From an uncultured Ardenticatenia bacterium (GTDB taxonomy: Bacteria; Chloroflexota; Anaerolineae; Promineifilales; Promineifilaceae), in contig CALLZA010000354.1 of assembly GCA_937858165.1 (NCBI GenBank), forward strand, positions 1-15,193: a DNA stretch of 15,193 bases. Direction: 5' to 3'. Under the pieces are notes generated by a model that saw only the letters and a list, made by a program, of their open reading frames with translations, was not told the origin of the DNA and searched no databases. A program made the position numbers and the translations under genes. Every line of letters begins with the position of its first letter. The first letter of the stretch is position 1. Positions 7,098 to 13,858 of the stretch are shown here, piece after piece.

Positions 7098-7882
7098 TCG
7101 TAGGGCTTCTGCATCGTCGTGTCGAGTTCGTCGTCAATCGCCGCCGACAGGTCGGCCAGTGGCTGGTCGCGCCCCTCGCCATAGACGAGCATCACGTCAC
7201 TGAGGGCGATTACGTCGCCAGGGCGCAGAATGTGCTCCCTCACGGGCATACCATTGACCGCTGTCTGCCCGTGCCGGCTCACATCGTAGAGGGCGAAGTA
7301 GCGTTGCCGCCAGCGGATTTGGGCGTGCTGGCGGCTAATCGACGGCAGGTCGAGAACGATGTCGTTGTCCATGCGCCGCCCGATGCGGGTTACCGGCCGA
7401 TCGAGGGCGATGTGCTGCCGCCCCTGAACAATGAGAAAGGCGTCGGCGGCGAGAATCGCTTCCCGCACGGCGTCGCCCGGATCAAGGGTGAAGACCTCGG
7501 TGTGGACGTCGGGCTGTTCCGCCCGACGCTCAGCGACGATGTGCGCTCGCCGCGGCAGTTCGCCGTCGTCGACCGTAAAGGTGACCGTTGGTGTCTCGCT
7601 GATGTGCAGGCCGCGCCGCTCGGCCAGCAAGGCCACGTAATCGGCGACTTGCAGCTCGAGTTCGGCTCCCCGCCCGTCGGCCACCTCGGCATAGTCCTCA
7701 GGGCTGACGGCGATAGTGAAGTGATTGGGCGGCATGCTGGCCGCCGGCGCGTCTTCATAGATGCGCACCAGGTAGGTGGCCAGTCGGAACGGATCCAGCG
7801 GATCGCCGGCCAGCCAGGTGAATGGCTCTTCGACTACCTTGCGGATCAGGTCTTCGACGCGCGACAGGGCTGAACGCTTCAT
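7094..7882 (-). CDS. fhaA: FhaA-like protein: DUF3662 domain plus FHA domain
   Basis: The protein has 262 residues and no membrane segment. The N-terminal part (about 1-110) matches the FhaA N-terminal domain (DUF3662) by its opening, RVEDLIRKVVEEPFTWL, and its mixed alpha/beta pattern. The C-terminal part (about 165-250) is an FHA domain with IGRRMDNDIVLD, SISRQHAQIRW and a variant loop SRHGQTAVNG. In mycobacteria FhaA binds phosphorylated partners such as MviN to control peptidoglycan synthesis. A similar scaffold role is plausible here. The strong promoter places the transcript start only about 2 nt before ATG 7882, so the mRNA is probably leaderless. A later start would cut into the conserved N-terminal domain. 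Confidence 0.86.
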   Translation of the reverse strand: MKRSALSRVEDLIRKVVEEPFTWLAGDPLDPFRLATYLVRIYEDAPAASMPPNHFTIAVSPEDYAEVADGRGAELELQVADYVALLAERRGLHISETPTVTFTVDDGELPRRAHIVAERRAEQPDVHTEVFTLDPGDAVREAILAADAFLIVQGRQHIALDRPVTRIGRRMDNDIVLDLPSISRQHAQIRWRQRYFALYDVSRHGQTAVNGMPVREHILRPGDVIALSDVMLVYGEGRDQPLADLSAAIDDELDTTMQKPYE

Positions 7883-7890
7883 ACCGGGCC

Positions 7891-7919
7891 ATTATAGGAA
7901 CCGCCGCGCGGTGGGTCAA
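7891..7919 (-). promoter_or_regulatory. Strong promoter of fhaA-fhaB (leaderless)
   Basis: On the minus strand TTGACC (7919 to 7914), a 17-nt spacer and TATAAT (7896 to 7891) match the sigma-70 consensus at 11 of 12 positions. The predicted start is near 7884 and the fhaA ATG is at 7882, so there is room for almost no leader and no ribosome site. Confidence 0.85.
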
Positions 7920-7925
7920 CGACAA

Positions 7926-7953
7926 TTGCCGAATCATGGGGCGACAGTATACT
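7926..7953 (+). promoter_or_regulatory. Promoter of selD
   Basis: TTGCCG (7926-7931), a 16-nt spacer and TATACT (7948-7953) predict a start near 7960 and a leader of about 15 nt before ATG 7975. It is back to back with the fhaA promoter; the two -35 boxes are only 6 bp apart. Confidence 0.7.
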
Positions 7954-7974
7954 TCTCGTCGTCTGGTGTACGTC

Positions 7975-9021
7975 ATGATTGAAGAACCGATCCGACTGAC
8001 CTCTCTCGCTTCCTGCGCCGGTTGAGCGTCCAAGTTGGCCCCAGCGGAGCTGGAGCGAATTATTGGACCGATACGCGCGACCTTCCGGGCGGCCGACTTC
8101 CCTGACCTCCTGGTCGGTCTGACCGCGGCCGATGATGCCGCGGTCTATCAGCTCAACGAGCATCAGGCGGTCGTCTCCACGGTCGACTTCTTCCCGCCCA
8201 TCGTCGACGATCCTTATGACTTCGGCGCCATTGCCGCCGCCAACGCTTTGTCCGACATCTACGCCATGGGCGGCGAAGTCCTGTTTGCCGTCAATCTGGT
8301 CGCCTTTCCCGATACGCTTGACAAAAGCATCCTGGCCGAGATTCTGCGCGGTGGGGCCGAGAAGGTGGCCGAGGCCGGGGCCGTCGTGGCCGGTGGCCAC
8401 AGCGTCAACGACAGGGAGCCGAAGTATGGGCTGGCCGTCACCGGGCTGATCGCGCCAGGGATGGTGCGGCGCAAAGGGGGCGCGCAGCCGGGTGACGCGC
8501 TCATTCTGACCAAACCGTTGGGCGTCGGCGTCATCACCACGGCGCTGAAGAGCGGACGGGCCGCGGCCGAACACGTCGCCGCCGCTGTCGCCGGCATGAA
8601 GCGGCTGAATCGGGCCGCCGCCCGCGCCGCCCAGACCGCCAGTGCGCGGGCCATGACCGACATCACCGGCTTCGGCTTGCTGGGGCACGCCCAGGAGATG
8701 GCGCGTCAGGGAGCAACTGACTTTCGTTTTGACCTGACCCGTCTACCGTGGCTGCCTGGGGCGGTTGAGTACGGTCGGGCCGGAGCCTTTCCCGGTGGAA
8801 TGGACAACAACGCCAACTTCTTCGGCCCGTCGGTTACCTTTGCCGATGAAATCACGTACCTCTACCGCGACCTGCTCTTTACGCCGGAGACCTCCGGCGG
8901 CTTGCTCGTAGCCGTTCCGCCGGAAGGCGTAGCGACCTTCCTCAGCCTGCTGCCCGACGCGGCCGTCGTGGGGCGTGTTACCGCCGGCGGGGGCCACATC
9001 TGGGTTGATACAGGAGAATAG
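7975..9021 (+). CDS. selD: Selenide, water dikinase; selenoprotein with UGA-encoded Sec17
   Basis: SelD makes selenophosphate from selenide and ATP, the selenium donor for selenocysteine and selenouridine. From ATG 7975 the frame gives 348 residues, one more than E. coli SelD, if TGA 8023-8025 is read as selenocysteine. The N-terminus IRLTSLASCAGUASK lines up without gaps with E. coli IRLTQYSHGAGCGCK, placing U17 on catalytic Cys17 and K20 on Lys20. Further family blocks are STVDFFPPIVDDPYDFG, SDIYAMGG, AGGHSVNDREP, AMTDITGFGLLGH and TPETSGGLL. A SECIS-like hairpin follows the TGA. Starting at TTG 8035 would delete the catalytic residues. The ribosome site is weak. The peptidase gene begins 2 nt after the stop, so the two form an operon. 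Confidence 0.95.
8023..8025 (+). other. In-frame UGA selenocysteine codon (Sec17 of SelD)
   Basis: This TGA interrupts an otherwise continuous selD frame at codon 17. The flanking residues CAG-U-ASK match the nucleotide-binding catalytic loop of SelD, where Cys or Sec is the known active residue and many bacteria carry Sec. Recoding is supported by the downstream hairpin and by selB in the same window. A sequencing error from TGC or TGT is the alternative. Confidence 0.9.
8029..8067 (+). promoter_or_regulatory. Bacterial SECIS-like hairpin in selD
   Basis: Downstream of the UGA an upper stem pairs CCAGC (8041-8045) with GCTGG (8049-8053) around loop GGA. It extends through one C/A mismatch to the pairs G8038-C8056 and C8039-G8055. 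A lower stem pairs TCCAA (8029-8033) with TTGGA (8063-8067). The apical loop begins with G, 20 nt after the UGA, which agrees with the known bacterial SECIS layout for SelB binding. The fold was drawn by hand. Confidence 0.75.
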
Positions 9022-9022
9022 A

Positions 9023-10093
9023 ATGACCGACCGTCTGTCCGCCATCCGCGCCAACTTTGACGAATGGCAGGTCGATGCCCTGCTGCTGACCAGCGCCGCC
9101 AACCGCCGCTGGGCCAGCGGCTTCACCGGTTCGGCCGCGCAACTGCTGATCTCACGACAACGCGCTGTCCTGGCCACCGATTCGCGCTACTGGGAGCGGG
9201 CCTCGCAGGAAGCGCCGGCGTACGAGATCTTTCGCCTGGGCGACGACAAGGACGCCATGACCAGCTTCCTGGCCACCGCAGGCGCGGCGCGGATCGGCGT
9301 CGAGGCGAATCACGTCTCGCTCGCCAAGCAGAGCGCGCTGGACAAACACACCGACATCGTCTGGGTTCCTCTGCCGGCGACGGTTGAGCCACTGCGGGCG
9401 GTCAAGACGACGAGCGAACTGGCTGCGATTCGCGCTGCGGCCCGCCTGACCGATGAAACGGTGGCCCAAGTGCCGCGCCTGGCCCGGCCCGGCGTGTCGG
9501 AGCGCGCGGTGGCCTGGGAGTTGGAGAAGTTCATGCGCGAGGCCGGCGCCGAAGCCGTCGCCTTTGATATCATCGTCGCCTCCGGCCCCAACAGCGCCCT
9601 GCCCCATCACCACCCCGGCGACCGTGTCTTGCAGGCGGGCGACATCGTCATCGTCGATCTAGGGGCCCAGGTAGACGGCTACAAGAGCGACCTGACGCGC
9701 ACCTTTTACCTGGGCGACGCGGGCGATGACGCCTTCTGGGGTATCTACGACACCGTGCGCCAGGCCCACGCCGCGGCCATCGCCGGCATTCACCCCGGTG
9801 TGACCGGTAAAGCAATCGACGCTTTGGCCCGCCATCTCATCACCGCGGCCGGTAACGGCGCCCACTTCGGCCACGGCACCGGCCACGGCGTCGGGCTGGA
9901 GATTCATGAGGATCCGCGCTTCAGCCGCCTGGCCGAGAAGACAATCATCCCATCCGGCGCGGTCATGACCGTCGAGCCGGGCGTCTATTTACCGGGCTAC
10001 GGGGGCGTACGCATCGAAGACCTTGTGCTCGTGACAGCCGACGGGGCCGAGTACTTGAGCGCCGCGCCACAGTCGCCGCTGATCGCTGTCTAG
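9023..10093 (+). CDS. M24B metallopeptidase, Xaa-Pro aminopeptidase/dipeptidase-like
   Basis: The product belongs to the pita-bread-fold enzymes that cut X-Pro bonds using two metal ions, acting in the cytoplasm on peptide breakdown. It has 356 residues: a creatinase-like N-terminal domain (about 1-125, beginning MTDRLSAIRANF) and a catalytic domain (about 130-350). All five metal ligands are in place: D212 (IVDLGA), D223 (SDLTRTF), H288 (HGTGHGVG), E318 (VEPGVY) and E332 (RIEDLV). H284 and H294-type substrate histidines are also present. The short length is typical of the PepQ/YqhT group; aminopeptidase and dipeptidase cannot be told apart here. ATG 9023 is chosen over upstream starts because AGGAG (9012-9016) sits 6 nt before it and it follows the selD stop by one base. 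Confidence 0.93.
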   Translation: MTDRLSAIRANFDEWQVDALLLTSAANRRWASGFTGSAAQLLISRQRAVLATDSRYWERASQEAPAYEIFRLGDDKDAMTSFLATAGAARIGVEANHVSLAKQSALDKHTDIVWVPLPATVEPLRAVKTTSELAAIRAAARLTDETVAQVPRLARPGVSERAVAWELEKFMREAGAEAVAFDIIVASGPNSALPHHHPGDRVLQAGDIVIVDLGAQVDGYKSDLTRTFYLGDAGDDAFWGIYDTVRQAHAAAIAGIHPGVTGKAIDALARHLITAAGNGAHFGHGTGHGVGLEIHEDPRFSRLAEKTIIPSGAVMTVEPGVYLPGYGGVRIEDLVLVTADGAEYLSAAPQSPLIAV

Positions 10094-10110
10094 CGCTTGC
10101 TCACACGTCC

Positions 10111-11331
10111 TTAACCGCCGGCCAGAAGCTCATCATACACCTCATCCAGCAGCGGCCCGACCCGCTGCCAATCGTACTGCGCTGCGAACACCCTAGCCCG
10201 TTCGCCCAGCGCCACACGTCGCGCCGGATCGTCGAGCAACGCCCGCACAGCCGCGGCGAACGCCTCTGGGGTGTCGGCCACTATCGCCTCGCGCCCGCTC
10301 TCCAGGGCGAACCCCTCTGCCCCGATCGTGGTGCTGACCACGGCGCAGCCGGCTGCCATAGCTTCGATTAGTTTAAGACGTGTTCCGCTGCCTATGCGAA
10401 GAGGAAGCACGTACACCCCAGCTCCCGCTAGGTAGGGCTGCACCTGATCAACCCGCCCGGTCAGCGTGATGCCCGGCGCGTCGCCCAACGCCGCCAGGCG
10501 CGTATGTGGTCGCTGGCCCACGATCGCCCACGTCGTCGCCGGCCGCGCCTGTCGCACCAAGGGCCAAATCGCTTCGGCAAACCACAAAACCCCATCAACA
10601 TTGGGCCGGTAATCCATCTTGCCGGTGAAAACGAGATCGAAGCGGGCCTCATCCGGCACCGGCCCCGCCCACTGATAGTCATCCACGGCCACTACGTTTG
10701 GGATAACCGCGATAGGCTTAGCTGGCTCGGCCAGCGCCATCAACTGCCGGCGATCCTCTTCGCTGACGGCGATGATCGCGTCGGCCGCCCGCAATGCCTC
10801 GCGCTCGAAGCGCGCCAGCCGGCCGACCTGCGCCGCCGAATAGACCGCCGCCGGCCAGCGCCGTGGCTGCCGGCGGTCGGCGTGCAGCGCGCGCCGCTGT
10901 AACTCCGTCTCGGCGTTGTGACAGTCGAGGACGATGCGCGTCCCGGGGGCGATCTCCCGGATGAGGGGCATCGTCCAGGCCAACTCAATGCCCTCGATCT
11001 GCACCACATCAAATACCTCGTCCCGCAGCGCATCGGCGAGCGCCGCGGCCAACGCCGCGCTGTGCAAGCGTCGGGCCATATCCGGCGCGCGCGACGTCAG
11101 CAAGCCGCGCAGCCGTTGGCCCGTCGTACGCTCGGGCACGGCGATAGGCGGCAAGACGCGCGCCAACTCAGCCAGGCGCGCAGTATCGGCGGCGCGGTCG
11201 CGCTCGGCGAAGCTGAGCAGGGTCACGTCGTGGCGTTGGGCCAGGGCGCGCAGTAGGTGGAAGTTGCGCAGGCTGGTGCCCTGTTGCGGCGGATAAGGCA
11301 GTTGCGGCGTCAGAAGGAGAATGCGAGCCAT
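10111..11331 (-). CDS. GT4-type glycosyltransferase
   Basis: The product is a cytoplasmic or membrane-associated GT-B enzyme of 406 residues that moves a sugar from a nucleotide-sugar to a glycan. The N-terminal half opens with ARILLLTPQLPYPPQQGTSLRN, which recalls the sugar transferases of the TIGR03087 (exopolysaccharide) type. The C-terminal half has the donor-binding pattern FTGKMDYRPNVDGVLWF near residue 230 and RIGSGTRLKLIEAMAAG near residue 320, but with only one Glu of the EX7E motif. ATG 11331 is preceded by AGAGG (11342 to 11338) overlapping the stop of the upstream glycosyltransferase gene, so translation is probably coupled. It converges on the M24 peptidase gene with 17 bp between the stops. 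The sugar and acceptor are unknown. Confidence 0.85.
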   Translation of the reverse strand: MARILLLTPQLPYPPQQGTSLRNFHLLRALAQRHDVTLLSFAERDRAADTARLAELARVLPPIAVPERTTGQRLRGLLTSRAPDMARRLHSAALAAALADALRDEVFDVVQIEGIELAWTMPLIREIAPGTRIVLDCHNAETELQRRALHADRRQPRRWPAAVYSAAQVGRLARFEREALRAADAIIAVSEEDRRQLMALAEPAKPIAVIPNVVAVDDYQWAGPVPDEARFDLVFTGKMDYRPNVDGVLWFAEAIWPLVRQARPATTWAIVGQRPHTRLAALGDAPGITLTGRVDQVQPYLAGAGVYVLPLRIGSGTRLKLIEAMAAGCAVVSTTIGAEGFALESGREAIVADTPEAFAAAVRALLDDPARRVALGERARVFAAQYDWQRVGPLLDEVYDELLAGG

Positions 11332-11340
11332 GTGTTGCCT

Positions 11341-12447
11341 CTATGTCTGGTGATAGAGCGCCAGGGTAGCCTCGGCCGTCGCGCGCCAACTGAATCGCGC
11401 CGCCTGCGGCGCGCCGGCGCGCCGCAGGCGGTCGGCCACGGCGGCGTCGGTCAAAACTTGCCACAACACCTCACTCCAGGCGTCAACGTCGTCCGGCGGC
11501 AGCAGCACCCCCGCTTCGCCCACCACTTCCGGCAGCGAGCCGCGGTCGCTGGCGACTACCGGGCAGCCGGCGTGCAGCGCCTCCAGTGCCGGCAATCCGA
11601 ACCCCTCGTAGTGCGACGGAAAGGCCAACACCCCCGCCGCCCGATAGAGATGGGCCAGTTGGGTGTCGCTAACGCCGCTCAGATGGCGCACATGATCGCC
11701 CAACCCCAGCCCGTCGATCGTGCGAAAAACGTCGTCGAACATCCACCCCTTGCCACCTACGAGCACCAGCGGCACATTGAGTCCGGCTGTCGTACGCAAC
11801 CGATGGTAGGCGCGTAACAACAGCGGCACGTTCTTGCGCGGTTCAAGCGTACCCACGGCCAGGATGAAGCCGCGGCCGACATCCAGTTCGGCCGTCGTCG
11901 CGTCGACCACTTCCGGCGCGTAATCGACGGTAAATACGGGATTGGCCGCCAGATGAATAGTTGTCACCTTCGAAGGCGGCACGCCCAGCAGCGCGATGAT
12001 GTCGCGGCGGGTGGCCTCGCTATCGGCGCTAATGTGGTCGGCCACTTCTACCGCCCAACCTATCTGCTCGGCGTAGTAGCGGCGGCTTTCGGCGGTCAGA
12101 AACTGCGGGTAGTAAAGAAAGGTCAGGTCGTGGACGGTAATAATGCGGCGACGCGCCCCGCCGGCGGGCGGGATGAAGTCCGGGCTATGCAGCACGTCCA
12201 GTCGATGCCGGGCCAACTCGACGGCCAGCGCAGTCCGTTCCAGTCGATGATGACAGGGGGTCCATAAATCGCTACGCGAAAAACGCGGGTCGGCGGGCAC
12301 GAACGTCCGCCGCTCATTGCGACTGTGAAAGATGGTGTACCGCTCCGGCCCGGCTAACTCGGCCAGGGCCGCAATGAGGTGGATGGCATACTGGCTGATA
12401 CCTCCCATGCGGTACGTCGGCAGCCGGCAATCGATCCCGATGTGCAT
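11341..12447 (-). CDS. GT4-type glycosyltransferase, mannosyltransferase-like
   Basis: The product is a GT-B glycosyltransferase of 368 residues. It has the acceptor-domain opening GIDCRLPTYRMGGISQY, the hinge pattern LAVGTLEPRKNVPLLLRAY near residue 195, and a full EX7E motif in HYEGFGLPALEA near residue 275. This pattern is common among mannosyl- and rhamnosyltransferases of surface polysaccharide loci. Mannose is a guess that fits manA in the window. It is the first gene of a two-gene unit, with the next glycosyltransferase 9 bp on. ATG 12447 gives MHIGIDCRL, the usual family start. In-frame ATGs at 12456 and 12468 are possible, and none has a good ribosome site. Confidence 0.88.
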   Translation of the reverse strand: MHIGIDCRLPTYRMGGISQYAIHLIAALAELAGPERYTIFHSRNERRTFVPADPRFSRSDLWTPCHHRLERTALAVELARHRLDVLHSPDFIPPAGGARRRIITVHDLTFLYYPQFLTAESRRYYAEQIGWAVEVADHISADSEATRRDIIALLGVPPSKVTTIHLAANPVFTVDYAPEVVDATTAELDVGRGFILAVGTLEPRKNVPLLLRAYHRLRTTAGLNVPLVLVGGKGWMFDDVFRTIDGLGLGDHVRHLSGVSDTQLAHLYRAAGVLAFPSHYEGFGLPALEALHAGCPVVASDRGSLPEVVGEAGVLLPPDDVDAWSEVLWQVLTDAAVADRLRRAGAPQAARFSWRATAEATLALYHQT

Positions 12448-12485
12448 ACTGCTCATTGTATGGCGCATGAGCGCTGCCGGGCAAG

Positions 12486-12515
12486 TTGGCCTGCTATCTG
12501 GCCCCTGAGTATAAT
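12486..12515 (+). promoter_or_regulatory. Promoter of the coiled-coil gene (and selB)
   Basis: TTGGCC (12486-12491), an 18-nt spacer and TATAAT (12510-12515) predict a start near 12522 and a leader of about 45 nt with AGGAG. On the minus strand TATACT (12513 to 12508) overlaps the same bases and could be the -10 box of the glycosyltransferase unit, but I see no good -35 for it. Confidence 0.6.
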
Positions 12516-12566
12516 GCGCCCCATGCTATCCTTCAGAAGCGGTGAATCGACCAGGAGTTGAAGGCC

Positions 12567-13832
12567 ATGAGCAACAACGGCAATCCTAAATCCTCGACCA
12601 GCGCCCTTGATCAGGATGTCGGCGAGCTTCGCAAGCGGCTGGAGTGGCTCGACGAAGAGCGCCGCAAATCGGGGCGCAAGCTCGTCGAGCTGGAGCAGCG
12701 CGCTGTTCTGGCCGAACGCGAATTGGTCAGCCGCGACCGGCGCATTCAAGACCTCGAAAAGCAACTCGGCGTCGTCAACAGCCAGCTGTCGCGCATTCCG
12801 ATGGTCGATACGCAGCTACTGCAATTCAAAGACGACATCGTCAAGATGATCGAGCAGTACGACAAGCGGCGCATCGAGGCCGAGCGCGAACTCGACCGGC
12901 TGCGCCGCGTAGAGCACGAAGCGACGGCGCGCGAGCTGGCCGACATCCGCAAAGAGTTGCCGGCCATTGGCCGCATCGAACAAGTCCTGCCCCTGCGCCA
13001 GGCCGAAGAAGCCCGCCTGGCCAATCTCATCGGCGTCCAGCAAAACGCCCTCACCCAGGTCGCCAGCCAGGTCGACAACGTCGAGCGGTCGCTGGCCTTC
13101 GTCGAGGAAAAGGAGAAGCAGGACAACCGCAACATCGCTGAGGTTCAGGCGGCCCTGCTGGAGATCGGCAAGCGCTGGGAACCCATCAACAACCGGCTGG
13201 AAATCCTGGCGCAAAACCTCTCTAAAGTGCAGGCCTCGGCCCAGACCACCAGCGAAGCCCAGATTTTGCTGCGCAAAAGCATCAGCGACTGGACGGAGCA
13301 GGTTCAGATCGGCGAGCACGAGCGCAACCAGCGCCTCGCCGGCTGGCAGCGGACGATGGACGAGCACGAAACGACGCTGGAGCGGTTCACGCAGGACTGG
13401 GTGAAGTTCCATAACCAGTACAACGAATCGCGCACCGCCATCGAGAGCCTGCGCGCGCTGCAAGTCCACCTGGAGAACCAGCAGCGCGAGGCCAACGAGC
13501 TGGTGCGCGTCGAGTCTAAGCGCATGGAGTCGCGCTGGGAGCAGTTTGTCCAGGAAGACAACCGCAAGTGGAAGAACTTCGAGGCCGACTGGCTGCAACG
13601 TCTGGCCGTCGGCGACCGTCGCGAGCGCGAGTTCCGCGAGCAACTGGTCGGGTTGAACGAGCAACTAGAAGAGCTTAAGCAGGAGCTGGCCGTGGCCATG
13701 CGCGTTACCCTGGCCCAGTCGGAGGCCATCAAGAAGTGGCCTGTCCTGTGGCTGGAAGAAGTCGAAAAGGCGCTCGACCAGAACCCCAACCGGCGCCGCC
13801 AACCGGCGCTGGTACCCGTTCGCGAAGATTAG
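12567..13832 (+). CDS. Coiled-coil protein of unknown function
   Basis: I do not recognise this protein. It has 421 residues, is almost entirely charged and helical, and is rich in Glu, Arg, Gln, Leu and Lys. It has heptad-like spacing from about residue 18 to 390 (for example ELRKRLEWLDEERRKSGRKL), no signal peptide, no membrane segment and no catalytic motif. The N-terminus is a short Ser/Asn-rich segment, and the C-terminus is a Pro/Arg-rich tail after KKWPVLWLEEVEKAL. It resembles SMC-like or filament-forming helical proteins only in composition. ATG 12567 is chosen because AGGAG (12553-12557) lies 9 nt upstream. selB begins 26 nt after its stop on the same strand, so the two are probably co-transcribed, but a link to selenium is not shown. 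Confidence 0.85.
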   Translation: MSNNGNPKSSTSALDQDVGELRKRLEWLDEERRKSGRKLVELEQRAVLAERELVSRDRRIQDLEKQLGVVNSQLSRIPMVDTQLLQFKDDIVKMIEQYDKRRIEAERELDRLRRVEHEATARELADIRKELPAIGRIEQVLPLRQAEEARLANLIGVQQNALTQVASQVDNVERSLAFVEEKEKQDNRNIAEVQAALLEIGKRWEPINNRLEILAQNLSKVQASAQTTSEAQILLRKSISDWTEQVQIGEHERNQRLAGWQRTMDEHETTLERFTQDWVKFHNQYNESRTAIESLRALQVHLENQQREANELVRVESKRMESRWEQFVQEDNRKWKNFEADWLQRLAVGDRREREFREQLVGLNEQLEELKQELAVAMRVTLAQSEAIKKWPVLWLEEVEKALDQNPNRRRQPALVPVRED

Positions 13833-13858
13833 GCCACTTCCCGGCCCCATCGCCCCCC

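Noticed and set aside
6427..7182. 251-codon minus-strand frame over fhaB, the tRNA and the repeat
   Set aside because: It overlaps both FHA genes in another frame, crosses the tRNA on the opposite strand and has a low-complexity Arg-rich translation. It is a GC-driven shadow.
8035..9021. selD starting at TTG 8035
   Set aside because: This would remove residues 1-20 including the catalytic Sec17 and Lys20, while an unbroken alignment to SelD continues upstream to ATG 7975.
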